Assembly: GCA_021737945.1 (NCBI GenBank)
Contig: JAIPCX010000009.1
Location: 1 to 64,000 of the forward strand
From: Polynucleobacter sp.
GTDB taxonomy: Bacteria > Pseudomonadota > Gammaproteobacteria > Burkholderiales > Burkholderiaceae_D
Direction: 5' to 3'
DNA length: 64,000 nucleotides
The notes under the pieces were generated by a model that did not search any database, was not told the origin of the DNA, and saw only the letters and a list, made by a program, of their open reading frames with translations. The position numbers and the translations under genes were made by a program. This document shows positions 8,953 to 18,145 of this stretch, piece by piece; position 1 is the first letter of the stretch; each line of letters starts with the position of its first letter.

Positions 8953-11064
8953 GTGCACAACACAATTCTGCAAGTTGCTATCGACACACCACTCGATACA
9001 ACATTTGATTATCGATATCTTGCATCAACAGAAAAAACTGAACAGCCACAGGTTGGACAATTCGTGCGCGTGCCGTTTGGTAAACGTGAAGTGGCAGGTT
9101 TGATTGTTGGCGTAAACAAAACAAGCGACATTGATCCACAAAAAATGCGCGACGTAATTGAACTGCGTCATCAGATGACAGCTCTGTCATCTCACTGGAT
9201 GCAATTATGTGAATTCGCTGCGGAGTATTATCAGCGTCCGTTTGGTGAGGTCGCTTTACCTGCTGTGCCAAAAGCTCTGCGTGAGGGCAAAGTTGCGTCA
9301 ATAGAGCGTGCATTAAAAAAAATATCAGGGCTGACGAAGCCGAAAGACGAAGAGACAAAAGAAAAAAATAACGAAAAAACTAACGAAAGAACTAAAACAG
9401 CCGACGCCGCCACCGCTTCAGAAACCACACATCACGTAACGCACACACTCAACGAGCAGCAACAACACGCCGTAGATTCGATTGCCGCAACCACAGACTA
9501 TGCCTGTCATTTATTGTTTGGCATTACCGGTAGTGGCAAGACGCAAGTGTATTTGCAGGCCGCGAAAGCCTTGCTAGAAAAAACAAATGCAACTGGCCAG
9601 CGCGCGCAAATATTGATACTGGTTCCAGAAATTAATCTCACGCCTCAGTTAGAAAATCAGGTACGTGCATCGTTCCCTCGTTTGAATGTCGTTTCCATGC
9701 ATAGCCAGTTGTCAGAGGGTGAGCGACTGCGAAACTGGTTAGCCGCGCATGAAGGGCAGGCCGATATCGTCTTGGGGACGCGACTCGCTGTGTTGGCATC
9801 GATGCCGCATCTAAAACTTATCATCGTTGATGAAGAACACGATCCATCCTACAAACAGCAAGAAGGATTGCGCTATTCCGCGCGCGATCTGGCGATCTGG
9901 CGTGCGCGTCAGTTAGCGATACCTGTCGTGTTAGGTTCCGCCACGCCGTCAATAGAAAGCTGGCAGCACGCAGAGACAGGTCGTTATAAGCGACTCATAC
10001 TCAACCAACGGGCCGCAGCACTAGCCACCGTGCCCAGAGTTGGATTGATCGATATGGAGCGCGACAAAGCCGTAGAAGGTATATGTCCATCGCTACTAAA
10101 GGCATTACGTGAACGACTCGCGCGTGGCGAACAATCATTACTCTTTTTAAATCGACGAGGTTACGCACCCGTGATGCATTGCGATGCCTGTGGTTGGATC
10201 AGCAATTGCCGACGCTGTACCGCTTTCATGGTGCTACACAAACCTGAGCGTCGTTTGCGTTGCCATCACTGCAGTCTCGAGTTGCGTGTACCGCAATCGT
10301 GTCCTACGTGTGGCAATGTCGACATACAACCTTTAGGGCGTGGCACGCAACGTGTAGAAGAGCATCTGCACGCACTGTTTCCCGAAGCGCGCATCTTGCG
10401 TATCGATGCCGACTCCACACGCCGTAAAGGCAGCGCACAAGAAGCCTTTGATTCCGTGCATCGTGGTGACGTCGATATTCTGCTAGGTACTCAAATGGTC
10501 GCGAAGGGCCATGATTTTCAGCGATTAACATTAGTGGGCGTGATCAATCCCGACACCGCATTGTTTTCACAAGACTACCGCGCCAGTGAACGATTATTTG
10601 CACAGCTAATGCAAGTGGCAGGGCGCGCAGGTCGCGCTGCGAGTGGTGTGGGTAGCGTGAGCGAAGTGTTGGTACAAACGCGTTATCCTCAGCATCCGTT
10701 GTATCGCGCGTTGATGAATCAGGATTACACCGGTTTTGCGGCCAGCGTTTTAGAAGAACGCCAAAGCGCAGGCTTGCCACCTTTTGTATTTCAGGCGTTG
10801 TTGCGAGCTGAAGCCAAGACACTAGATAAAGCCTTAGAGTTTTTAACGACCGCTAAAACTTTGTTAGAGCACGAAGGCATCGTCATTAATGACCCTGTGC
10901 CGATGACTATCACACGTGTAGCAGGAGTAGAGCGCGCGCAACTATTACTCGAGTCATCATCGCGCGCCGTATTGCAAGCATTTTTAAAACCATGGATGCA
11001 AGCATTGCGTGAATCAAAATCTCGCCTGCGCTGGTCGTTAGAAGTAGACCCAGTCGATATTTAA
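8953..11064 (+). CDS. priA: Primosomal protein N' (PriA helicase)
   Basis: A 703-residue superfamily 2 helicase that restarts stalled replication forks. The N-terminal 3'-DNA-binding domain is followed by Walker A GITGSGKTQVYLQ near residue 193 and the DEEHDPSYKQQEG motif. A zinc-binding cysteine cluster (CDACGWISNCRRC, CHHCSLELRVPQSCPTC) lies near residues 415-455, then QVAGRAGR and the C-terminal domain. A Lys/Glu/Thr-rich linker sits at about residues 125-155. Translation starts at GTG 8953; no clear ribosome binding site is visible. Confidence 0.96.
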   Translation: MHNTILQVAIDTPLDTTFDYRYLASTEKTEQPQVGQFVRVPFGKREVAGLIVGVNKTSDIDPQKMRDVIELRHQMTALSSHWMQLCEFAAEYYQRPFGEVALPAVPKALREGKVASIERALKKISGLTKPKDEETKEKNNEKTNERTKTADAATASETTHHVTHTLNEQQQHAVDSIAATTDYACHLLFGITGSGKTQVYLQAAKALLEKTNATGQRAQILILVPEINLTPQLENQVRASFPRLNVVSMHSQLSEGERLRNWLAAHEGQADIVLGTRLAVLASMPHLKLIIVDEEHDPSYKQQEGLRYSARDLAIWRARQLAIPVVLGSATPSIESWQHAETGRYKRLILNQRAAALATVPRVGLIDMERDKAVEGICPSLLKALRERLARGEQSLLFLNRRGYAPVMHCDACGWISNCRRCTAFMVLHKPERRLRCHHCSLELRVPQSCPTCGNVDIQPLGRGTQRVEEHLHALFPEARILRIDADSTRRKGSAQEAFDSVHRGDVDILLGTQMVAKGHDFQRLTLVGVINPDTALFSQDYRASERLFAQLMQVAGRAGRAASGVGSVSEVLVQTRYPQHPLYRALMNQDYTGFAASVLEERQSAGLPPFVFQALLRAEAKTLDKALEFLTTAKTLLEHEGIVINDPVPMTITRVAGVERAQLLLESSSRAVLQAFLKPWMQALRESKSRLRWSLEVDPVDI

Positions 11065-11089
11065 AGACGAGTACGTTCTTACAAAACGA

Positions 11090-11572
11090 TTACTGTAGCG
11101 GTGCGTCCAGCTGACCTTCCATCGCTAACTCGCGAATCTTGCGGACCGTATCAATGTCTGATTCTTTGTAGGCATCGCGCCTAAAGTTGTTGTAAAACTC
11201 TGCTTCAGCATCATTACCTGATTCTTGGTGATCGTCGTATTCGAAACGTACAAATAAAGCGCCTGCAGCGGGCTCTTCTATTGTCATCGTCAAATCCGAG
11301 GCTGGAATTTCATTTTGTTGGGGTACGTGATACCGCACAAACTGTTGCGGAACAAAATGCACCTCATCATGAATAATGAGTTTGCCAAATTGCAGTGTGC
11401 GTGAGATGCCGTTTTCAGAGCGACTGGTGATTTCGCAAGCATCAAGAGCCAGCACAAACAGCGTTGGCCGCTCAGCACGCAGCACTAAACCACGCCAAAG
11501 CTGATCACGACTCAGTGGGTCAATCAAAGGATTGTCAGCGGCGTTAATTTCTATCAGATGAACAAATTTCAT
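11090..11572 (-). CDS. SRPBCC-fold protein, DUF1857/AtaL-like
   Basis: A 160-residue soluble protein that begins MKFVHLIEINAADNPLIDPLSRDQLWRGLVLR-like and fits the DUF1857 (AtaL-like) branch of the SRPBCC/START fold, which forms a hydrophobic ligand cavity. The ATG at 11572 is chosen over the track start at 11596 because family members begin with this strand-forming segment. Its ligand and role are unknown. It lies between priA and rep on the opposite strand and ends 25 bases past the priA stop, so the two genes converge. Confidence 0.75.
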   Translation of the reverse strand: MKFVHLIEINAADNPLIDPLSRDQLWRGLVLRAERPTLFVLALDACEITSRSENGISRTLQFGKLIIHDEVHFVPQQFVRYHVPQQNEIPASDLTMTIEEPAAGALFVRFEYDDHQESGNDAEAEFYNNFRRDAYKESDIDTVRKIRELAMEGQLDAPLQ

Positions 11573-11706
11573 AAGTCGAATAGTATCAATCAGCAAATCA
11601 CTTTACCATGGACATCGAATTGCTCGCGCGGATTCGTTACAATGAGGGCTGCGCACGAAACTCGTGCAAACCCAGTGCAATTAATTCCACTTTTTCTGTT
11701 TTCTGA

Positions 11707-13758
11707 ATGCCGTCTGGCTTAAATACGCCGCAGCGCGCCGCTGTTAATTACATCGATGGTCCATGCTTGGTGCTGGCCGGCGCAGGCTCAGGGAAAACGC
11801 GCGTCATTACGCAAAAAATCGCGCACCTGATTCAATCCTGCGGCTACGAAGCTAAAAATATCGCTGCACTCACCTTCACCAACAAAGCCGCGCTTGAAAT
11901 GCGCGAGCGCGTTGCCAAACTACTGCAAGAGCCTGGCCACGCAAAACAATTAACCGTCTCCACCTTTCACTCGCTAGGCGTACACATATTGCGGCGCGAA
12001 GCGGCAAGTTTGAAATTGAAAGATCACTTTTCCATCATGGATAGCAATGATTGTTATTCCGTCATACAAGATCTCTCAGCCACCACCGACAAAGCGCTGA
12101 TACGAAAATTGCAGCAAGCGATATCCTTATGGAAGAACGCCTTACTCACACCCGAGCAAGCGCTAAATATCGCCAAAGATGAAAACGAAGTGCAAGCTGC
12201 TCGTCTGTATCGAAATTACGTTGCCACCTTATCCAGTTATCAAGCCGTTGACTTTGATGATTTGATTCGTTTGCCGGTTGAGCTGTTTCGCACTGATGAA
12301 GCCGCGCGCGATCGCTGGCAACGCAAGCTGCGTTATCTACTGCTCGACGAATACCAAGACACCAACACCTGCCAGTACGAAATGGTGAAGCTGTTAGTCA
12401 CCGGCCCCGGTAAAAAACCCATGTTCACCGCGGTGGGTGATGATGATCAGGCGATTTATGCGTGGCGTGGCGCGAGTATGGAAAACCTGCGCACACTACA
12501 AACGGATTTTCCCGATTTAAAACTCATTAAGCTCGAGCAAAATTACCGCTCGAGTACACGCATCTTGCAAGCCGCAAATGCTGTCATAGGAAACAATCCT
12601 AAATTATTTGAAAAAGCCTTGTGGTCAGAGCATGGCGCGGGCGACCCCGTCAAAGTGCTGGCGATGGAAGATGATGAAGCCGAAGCTGATCAAGTCGTCA
12701 TGATGTTATCGGCGCATAAATTTGAGCGGCGCGCAAAGTTTTCTGACTACGCCATTCTGTATCGCGGTAATCATCAATCACGCAGTATAGAAAAAGCCTT
12801 GCGGCGTGAGCGCATACCGTATGTGATGTCGGGTGGCCAAAGTTTTTTTGAGCGCGCAGAAATCAAAGACATCGTGAGTTATTTGCGTTTGATCGCGAAT
12901 GCCGATGATGATCCCGCGTTTATTCGTGCAGCGACCACACCGCGCCGCGGCATCGGTCAGGCAACACTAGAAGCACTGGGAGAATTTTCTGGCCAATGGC
13001 AGTGCTCCTTATTTGAAGCGGTATTCAAAGGCGGCATCGAAGCACGCTTGAGTGAACGACAGTTATTTCCATTGCGCGAATTTTGCGAATTCATCAATCA
13101 ACTCGAATCACGCGCGTCGCGAGTGGGCCCATCCGGCACCGGAGAAAATGCCGCTGCCGTACTCGACGACATGATGAAAGCCATCGATTACGAACCGTAT
13201 TTGTATGGCGCCTTTGATGATAGACAGGCACAAGAAAAATGGCAGAACGTGCTCGATTTCATTGGCTGGTTAAAAGAAAAAGGGAATGGCGGCCGTGAAG
13301 GTGCCGACGGAGAAAAATCACTGCTCGAATTAACCCAGATGGTTGCGTTAATGAGCATGCTAGAAGGGCGCGATCAAGATCCCGATGCCGTTCGCATGTC
13401 TACCCTTCATGCGGCCAAAGGTTTGGAGTTTGGGCACGTCTTTATGGTAGGCGTAGAAGAGGGTATCTTGCCGCATAAAGGCGATCCCGATGCGCCACCC
13501 GAGGTATTTGCTCAGCGCATAGAAGAAGAGCGGCGCTTAATGTATGTAGGCATCACGCGTGCGCAGCGCAGCTTGACGTTGACGTGGTGTAAAAAACGTA
13601 AGCGCGTGCGTGAAAATATAGCATGCGAACCTTCGCGCTTTATTAAAGAGATGCGCATAGAAGAAGGCGATGCCTTGCCCGATCAAGAAGCAGAAGTCAC
13701 ACCACAAGACAGGCTAGCCAATTTAAAAGCTCTGCTGCAAAAACCGAAAGCCGCGTAA
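11707..13758 (+). CDS. rep: ATP-dependent DNA helicase Rep (UvrD/Rep family)
   Basis: A 683-residue superfamily 1A helicase. Visible motifs are LNTPQRAAV (Q motif), GAGSGKTRVITQ (Walker A, near residue 26), LTFTNKAA (Ia), LLDEYQDTN (II), VGDDDQAIYAWRGA (III), LEQNYRSS (IV), VRMSTLHAAKGLEFGHVFMVG (V, shortened here) and YVGITRAQ (VI). The length is close to E. coli Rep (673) and shorter than UvrD, which favours Rep. It unwinds DNA ahead of the fork and removes bound proteins. The last gene of a local plus-strand cluster does not overlap it. Confidence 0.93.
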   Translation: MPSGLNTPQRAAVNYIDGPCLVLAGAGSGKTRVITQKIAHLIQSCGYEAKNIAALTFTNKAALEMRERVAKLLQEPGHAKQLTVSTFHSLGVHILRREAASLKLKDHFSIMDSNDCYSVIQDLSATTDKALIRKLQQAISLWKNALLTPEQALNIAKDENEVQAARLYRNYVATLSSYQAVDFDDLIRLPVELFRTDEAARDRWQRKLRYLLLDEYQDTNTCQYEMVKLLVTGPGKKPMFTAVGDDDQAIYAWRGASMENLRTLQTDFPDLKLIKLEQNYRSSTRILQAANAVIGNNPKLFEKALWSEHGAGDPVKVLAMEDDEAEADQVVMMLSAHKFERRAKFSDYAILYRGNHQSRSIEKALRRERIPYVMSGGQSFFERAEIKDIVSYLRLIANADDDPAFIRAATTPRRGIGQATLEALGEFSGQWQCSLFEAVFKGGIEARLSERQLFPLREFCEFINQLESRASRVGPSGTGENAAAVLDDMMKAIDYEPYLYGAFDDRQAQEKWQNVLDFIGWLKEKGNGGREGADGEKSLLELTQMVALMSMLEGRDQDPDAVRMSTLHAAKGLEFGHVFMVGVEEGILPHKGDPDAPPEVFAQRIEEERRLMYVGITRAQRSLTLTWCKKRKRVRENIACEPSRFIKEMRIEEGDALPDQEAEVTPQDRLANLKALLQKPKAA

Positions 13759-13810
13759 AAATAGAAAGCTGTATAAATTTTTAAGCCTGCCGCCGTTAGA
13801 CAATTCATGC

Positions 13811-13999
13811 ATGAGTACTCACACAGTGAAGCCTTTTCGTAACCCACACAATTTGCCCGTAAAACAGTGCGAAGCCTGCCAGCGCCCCTACACCTGGCGA
13901 AAAAAATGGGCTTTAAATTGGGAGCAAGTGCGTTATTGTTCCGATGCGTGCCGCAAGTCGGGTGCACCTTCACAAACATCCACCTCTAAAACATCATGA
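13811..13999 (+). CDS. DUF2256 zinc-ribbon-like small protein
   Basis: A 62-residue basic protein with the DUF2256 pattern: NLPVKQCEACQRPYTWRKKW then a second cysteine pair in VRYCSDACRK. The four cysteines (CxxC and CxxxC) suggest a zinc-binding knuckle. Function is unknown. It overlaps slyX by 4 bases (ATGA), so the two are translationally coupled. Confidence 0.88.
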   Translation: MSTHTVKPFRNPHNLPVKQCEACQRPYTWRKKWALNWEQVRYCSDACRKSGAPSQTSTSKTS

Positions 14000-14205
14000 A
14001 CATAGACGAACAATTGATTGCCATCGAAAGCAAACTCGCGCATCAAGAGTATTTGCTCGATGTATTGAATCAAACGGCCTATCAACAGCAAAAACAAATC
14101 GATGAGCTAGATAATCTATGCAAAGCACTAGCAAAACGCTTAGGTGATTTGCAGGCACGTGAGTCAGACGCCATGCTGCCACATGAAAAACCACCCCATT
14201 ACTAA
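13996..14205 (+). CDS. slyX: SlyX family protein
   Basis: A 69-residue protein with a heptad-like coiled coil (LIAIESKLAHQEYLLDVLN through QQQKQIDELDNLCKALAKRL) and the short acidic-proline tail EKPPHY that is typical of SlyX. The biochemical role of SlyX is not established. The start overlaps the DUF2256 stop. Confidence 0.88.
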   Translation: MNIDEQLIAIESKLAHQEYLLDVLNQTAYQQQKQIDELDNLCKALAKRLGDLQARESDAMLPHEKPPHY

Positions 14206-14253
14206 TGCGCTTTAACGCGCCGAACCTAAACAAAACTAAGCTCTGAGCCGCCC

Positions 14254-14583
14254 ATGACTCACGAAAAAATTCTTGCTTCATTACGCAGCGAACTGAACGA
14301 ACAAACCGCACAAATGCGCTGGACCGAACTCGAGCGATTTTTCGCCAGCGGAAGCGTAATCAGCATCGCGCCTGAACTCGATTTAATCGACGTGGGTGCG
14401 CATATCGCAGCCGATGACAAAGACAGTGTTCAACGCTGGATGGATGCCGGCTTGCTGCACAAGACCAGTGATGACCAAGCGACCGAATGGATGAAGAACG
14501 ATGCCTTGTTATGGGTCGTCGTCGTCAAACCCTGGATATTGGTTCAACACGAGCGCATGACGCCCACCGCTGCTAAGCAGTGA
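14254..14583 (+). CDS. DUF2288 family protein
   Basis: A 109-residue protein matching the DUF2288 family: a conserved tryptophan region (AQMRWTELERFFASGSVI), a central acidic helix, and the hydrophobic LLWVVVVKPWILVQHE tail. No catalytic motif is visible and the function is unknown. It begins 48 bases after slyX on the same strand. Confidence 0.82.
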   Translation: MTHEKILASLRSELNEQTAQMRWTELERFFASGSVISIAPELDLIDVGAHIAADDKDSVQRWMDAGLLHKTSDDQATEWMKNDALLWVVVVKPWILVQHERMTPTAAKQ

Positions 14584-14675
14584 GCAAATGCTCAAAGATT
14601 TATCTGGGTATCGCGTGAGCGCTCGACGATGTAAGGATATTTACTTACATTAAGCCCATATTTAGGAGAAAAACC

Positions 14676-14996
14676 ATGGCAGCCATACGTGAATTAGCCA
14701 CCATTACTTCAAAAGGCCAGATCACCTTGCCGAAACTCATACGTCAAGCACTGGGGGTGGACTATGGTGACAAAGTTGCGTTCGATTTACGCGGCTCACA
14801 AGTTATCGTTAGTCGCGCCGATGAGGCGCCGCATGAGGATCCGGCCATTGGTTCTTTTTTGGCATTGCTGAAAGCAGATAGTAGATCAGGCCAAAACCTG
14901 AGCGGTTTGCCCGATGAACTTGTGCAGGCCATATTGACCAACCTGAATCAGCCTGTTGATCTAGGTGCTGACATAGAAGGCGATGTGTCCCTGTGA
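14676..14996 (+). CDS. Orphan PrlF/SohA-type AbrB-fold antitoxin
   Basis: A 106-residue protein with an N-terminal SpoVT-AbrB DNA-binding fold (ATITSKGQITLPKLIRQALG at residues 8-27) and the C-terminal acidic tail DLGADIEGDVSL seen in PrlF antitoxins. A GGAG site precedes the ATG. PrlF normally pairs with a YhaV toxin encoded directly downstream, but the next 170 bases contain only very short reading frames (for example MSRLFI then stop). It therefore looks like a solitary antitoxin or regulator. Confidence 0.7.
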   Translation: MAAIRELATITSKGQITLPKLIRQALGVDYGDKVAFDLRGSQVIVSRADEAPHEDPAIGSFLALLKADSRSGQNLSGLPDELVQAILTNLNQPVDLGADIEGDVSL

Positions 14997-15170
14997 TCCA
15001 ATGTCACGATTGTTTATCTGACCAACTAAAAAAATTGCATACGTCCGTGTAGCGGGCAAAGAAACTTAATAATCAGACCCATTCACCTTCCTAAAAGATT
15101 ACTAAAATATTGTGTGCCGTACTCACAAGCGCATGAAATTTCCATGCAGATAAAATGTTAGACACATGTC

Positions 15171-15944
15171 ATGTCCACCTACTGGCTGATCACTAACGCA
15201 CTCACAGCGCTACTATTGCCGCCGACTATTTTCGTCGTGTTGGGTATCAGCGGTCTGTTGATTGCACGGCGCTATCGTTATCTTGGCCGCACGGTAATAA
15301 TTGTATCCATCACTTCACTACTGGCCTTATCAACCGACGCAGGTTCAGCGTGGTTGATTCGTCCGCTCGAGCAGCAATCACCACAAGCCACCTCAACTGA
15401 AAAAAATAAATCACAAGCCATCGTCGTGTTGGGTGGTGGCAGGGCGCGTGTAGCCTCGGGTGAAGGCGATTATGATCAGGTCGGTCCAATCACACTCATG
15501 CGATTGCGCGCTGCTGCATATTTGCAGCGTCAAACACATTTGCCTTTGCTGGTTACCGGCGGTGCGCCAGATGGTCAGGGCGAAAGTGAAGCGGTATTGA
15601 TGGCGCGCAGCTTGAAAGACGATTTTGGTGTCGAAGCACGTTGGGTTGAAAGTAACGCTATCAACACCAATCAAAACGCCATTCTGTCAGCACAGCTTTT
15701 ACGACAAGAAAATATTCAACAGATTCTTTTAGTGACCGATGCCATTCACATGCCGCGCGCTCGTTGGGCCTTTGAGCATGCTGGGTTGCGTGTGGTACCA
15801 GTGCCTAGCCACTTTGTTGCTAGTGGTGATTTCCACCTTGCGAGCTTTATTCCTAACGCTCAATCGCTCAAGAATAGTCATTACGCAATACATGAATGGC
15901 TGGGTTTGTTAGGGTATAGCCTGCGGTACTCGGTAGCTGACTGA
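15171..15944 (+). CDS. YdcF/ElyC-like DUF218 membrane protein
   Basis: A 257-residue protein with two N-terminal membrane segments (LTALLLPPTIFVVLGISGLL and VIIVSITSLLALST) and a DUF218 domain. Family motifs are AIVVLGGG near residue 83, TGGAP, ESEA, the SNAINTNQNA segment and LVTDAIHMPRARWAF. Related proteins (ElyC, SanA) act in envelope and peptidoglycan precursor homeostasis. No specific substrate can be deduced. Confidence 0.85.
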   Translation: MSTYWLITNALTALLLPPTIFVVLGISGLLIARRYRYLGRTVIIVSITSLLALSTDAGSAWLIRPLEQQSPQATSTEKNKSQAIVVLGGGRARVASGEGDYDQVGPITLMRLRAAAYLQRQTHLPLLVTGGAPDGQGESEAVLMARSLKDDFGVEARWVESNAINTNQNAILSAQLLRQENIQQILLVTDAIHMPRARWAFEHAGLRVVPVPSHFVASGDFHLASFIPNAQSLKNSHYAIHEWLGLLGYSLRYSVAD

Positions 15945-16035
15945 AATTCTCAGGCATTGCTCAGATCACTCGAGCTTGGTCTATGATCAGCAAGTACCTG
16001 CTAGCGCCCGATCACCCTTTCACAGGAGACCCACC

Positions 16036-16338
16036 ATGCACGACGCTAATATGCACGCCGTTCGTTCCGACCTCAAAAACCTCATGCGTGAAGCGCAAAA
16101 TTTATTCTCAGAAGCCACGTCTGCCAGCGGCGGTAAGGCTGATGAGTTGCGCGCCAAAGCCATGAAAATGCTCGACAGCGCGATTGATCATGCCCATGAG
16201 ATTCAACATATCTCTATCGAAAAAGGCAAAAAAATTGCCCATGAAACCGATGCCTATGTACATGAGCATCCATGGCGCGCGATTGGTCTTTCTGCAGCGG
16301 TGGGCTTAGTGATTGGTATGTTGATTGCGCGTCGCTGA
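16036..16338 (+). CDS. YqjD/ElaB-type DUF883 membrane-anchored protein
   Basis: A 100-residue protein with a long amphipathic helix rich in Ala, Lys and Glu, then the DUF883 motif HETDAYVHEHPWRAIGLSAA and a C-terminal membrane anchor (VGLVIGMLIARR). In E. coli this family binds ribosomes at the inner membrane in stationary phase. The ATG at 16036 has an ACAGGAG site, unlike the track start at 15976. It heads a three-gene yqjD-yqjE-yqjK-like group. Confidence 0.88.
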   Translation: MHDANMHAVRSDLKNLMREAQNLFSEATSASGGKADELRAKAMKMLDSAIDHAHEIQHISIEKGKKIAHETDAYVHEHPWRAIGLSAAVGLVIGMLIARR

Positions 16339-16358
16339 TCGCGAACTCATACGCCGTC

Positions 16359-16847
16359 ATGACTGATCAATCTTCACAGCCAAGGCCTCAGGCAACGGCG
16401 CAGGAATCATCACAGCAATCGACGCATCAATCAACCCAACAGACCTCAACTGATCAAGGTTTAGGCTCAACTACACGCGACCTGATTCAAAACATCATCG
16501 GCTTGATTGCTGCACGGTTGTCATTAGCCGCGCTGGAACTTTCTGAAGCACGGGATGCAGCACTGTTGGTGATTGCACTCGCGCTGGGCGCCTTTATGGC
16601 GGCGAGTTTTGCGGTGATTGCCTTGTCTGCTTTGTTGGTGGTGTTGACGTGGGATGCATTAGGTTGGCGCATCGTGCTGATACTCACACTCGCGTATGCC
16701 GGCATTGCAATCGTGTTGGTTAAGCAGATACGGCGCATTATTTACGCGGGTCGTTTGGGTTTGCCCGCTACCGTCGCCGAGCTCAAACAAGATAGTGAAG
16801 TCTTGATGCGTAAAACTCGCACGGGAGGTAGCCATGACGCGAGATGA
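16359..16847 (+). CDS. YqjE/DUF1469 phage-holin-superfamily membrane protein
   Basis: A 162-residue protein with a Gln/Ser/Thr-rich N-terminus (about 45 residues), then a conserved LIAARLSLAALELSEAR helix and two membrane segments (VIALALGAFMAASFAVIALSALLVVL and IVLILTLAYAGIAIVLV). This is the DUF1469 (YqjE) pattern. The track start lies inside yqjD; the ATG at 16359 is 20 bases after it. The function of YqjE is unknown; it accompanies YqjD in many proteobacteria. Confidence 0.83.
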   Translation: MTDQSSQPRPQATAQESSQQSTHQSTQQTSTDQGLGSTTRDLIQNIIGLIAARLSLAALELSEARDAALLVIALALGAFMAASFAVIALSALLVVLTWDALGWRIVLILTLAYAGIAIVLVKQIRRIIYAGRLGLPATVAELKQDSEVLMRKTRTGGSHDAR

Positions 16848-17145
16848 GCAAAAAAAATTACTCATCGTTCAAGGGGTGGTGCATAGATTAGAGATAGCGC
16901 ACGCCCTAGATCAACTCAAATCGCACACTAAGCCAACAGCCCTGTTTAGCAAACTGCCTAGCCTGATGAAATTAATCATGGCTAGCAATGCCGTGCCGCT
17001 GATTAGTACGTTATTGCCGCTCGTGTTTGGTCAAAGCAAAGTGTCGCGCGTACTACGGCGAGTGATGGTGATGGTGAGTGCGGGTGCTGCACTAAGAGCG
17101 TTCATACAGCGGTGGAAATCGCCGCGCGGTGAATCGCGTAGCTAA
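16834..17145 (+). CDS. YqjK-like small protein
   Basis: A 103-residue basic protein that overlaps yqjE by 14 bases. It has an N-terminal helix (KKLLIVQGVVHRLEIAHALDQL) and moderately hydrophobic central segments (LMKLIMASNAVPLISTLLPLVF). Position and size match the third gene of the yqjDEK group, although the sequence similarity I can see is weak. Function is unknown. Confidence 0.65.
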   Translation: MTRDEQKKLLIVQGVVHRLEIAHALDQLKSHTKPTALFSKLPSLMKLIMASNAVPLISTLLPLVFGQSKVSRVLRRVMVMVSAGAALRAFIQRWKSPRGESRS

Positions 17146-17199
17146 GATCAGCACGTCCTACCTCAAAAACTAACTAACTAACGAGTCATTTTTAAGTAA

Positions 17200-17238
17200 A
17201 AAATCCCGGTCGCTTTGCAGCCACCGGGATTTTTTTAA
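17200..17238. terminator. Bidirectional intrinsic terminator between the yqj genes and cytochrome c5
   Basis: AAATCCCGGT at 17201-17210 pairs with ACCGGGATTT at 17223-17232, around a 12-base loop, with T-runs on the plus side and A-runs on the minus side. It stands between convergent genes and can end both transcripts. Confidence 0.9.
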
Positions 17239-17265
17239 ATCCAAGCAAGAAATTAATTACTCGAA

Positions 17266-17769
17266 TTATTTTTTCTCAGCGGGTTCTTTAAATGAAGCGC
17301 CACCTGCATTCGCCATGTGCACCACTGCACGTGCAACTTCAATATCATCTAAATCAGGATTGCCGCCTTTAGCAGGCATAGCGCGTATGCCTTTAACTGC
17401 ATGCGATACCAGAGTGTCGTAGCCTTGTTTATTACGTGCGCCCCAAGCAGCTTTGTCGCCAAACTTCGGAGCACCTGCAACACCTGCGCCATGACACGCT
17501 ACGCAGGCTGCGTTGTAAACCTCACCGCCGGCTTTCAATGTTCTGGGTGCGCTGGCATCGACCAAGGTGTAGCCTTCATCAGCCACAGGTTTTAAGCGAG
17601 CTGCAATTGCTTCAGGTGATTGCGCGTTCGAACCCGCAGCAGGTTTTGGGCTGGCGCCGACATACACAACCAACAACCAAATAATGATGATGGGTACTAA
17701 AAAACCAGCCACAACAGCGGCGATTAATTGGCCAGGGGTTTTGATTGCGGTTTCGTGTGCGTCACTCAT
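17266..17769 (-). CDS. Membrane-anchored cytochrome c5-type protein
   Basis: A 167-residue protein with one N-terminal membrane helix (LIAAVVAGFLVPIIIIWLLVVYV) that anchors a periplasmic class I cytochrome c domain. The haem-attachment motif CVACHG is near residue 90 and the axial methionine is probably in IRAMPAKGG. It fits the cytochrome c5 family of electron carriers. The ATG at 17769 (MSDAHET) is preferred to the track start six codons earlier. It is convergent with the yqj group. Confidence 0.88.
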   Translation of the reverse strand: MSDAHETAIKTPGQLIAAVVAGFLVPIIIIWLLVVYVGASPKPAAGSNAQSPEAIAARLKPVADEGYTLVDASAPRTLKAGGEVYNAACVACHGAGVAGAPKFGDKAAWGARNKQGYDTLVSHAVKGIRAMPAKGGNPDLDDIEVARAVVHMANAGGASFKEPAEKK

Positions 17770-17912
17770 AGTTTCCTCGGGAATCAAGCATATTTTGTCA
17801 AGCCAAAGATTATAGAGTAAACAGCGGCAACTGACCTCAAAACACCCGCAGTTACATGGACTGGCTGACTGAAACCCGGTATCCTTGCGCGGCCTTCATG
17901 GTCTAGACCCGC

Positions 17913-17988
17913 GCGGCTGTAGCTCAGTGGATAGAGTATTGGCCTCCGAAGCCAAGGGTCGTGGGTTCGATCCCCGCCAGCCGCGCCA
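17913..17988 (+). tRNA. tRNA-Arg (anticodon CCG)
   Basis: A full cloverleaf is present: acceptor GCGGCTG pairing with CAGCCGC, D-loop AGCTCAGTGGATAGAGT, anticodon stem TTGGC/GCCAA around loop CTCCGAA (anticodon CCG), T-arm GTGGGTTCGATCCCCGC and an encoded CCA end. It reads arginine CGG codons. The antisense ORF across it (17784-18047) is a known kind of artefact. Confidence 0.97.
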
Positions 17989-18145
17989 AATCCTAAGTCC
18001 CCAAGTTTTGCCGTTGATTTCTTTGTTTCGGCGGCCTTCACGTCCAATTAAGTAAACGGCAAATCGCACAAATTTCATTATTGCTAATGAATGTGCAATC
18101 TAACCTTCAGCCGTGCTTTAGCAGAAAAATACGGTGGCAATTTTT

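Noticed and set aside
13683-13979. Minus-strand ORF opposite the rep end and DUF2256
   Set aside because: It is antisense to two supported genes and has no recognisable features.
17784-18047. Minus-strand ORF of 87 codons across the tRNA-Arg gene
   Set aside because: It is antisense to a complete tRNA, and its peptide (GGDRTHDPWLRRP) is the familiar spurious translation of the tRNA complement.
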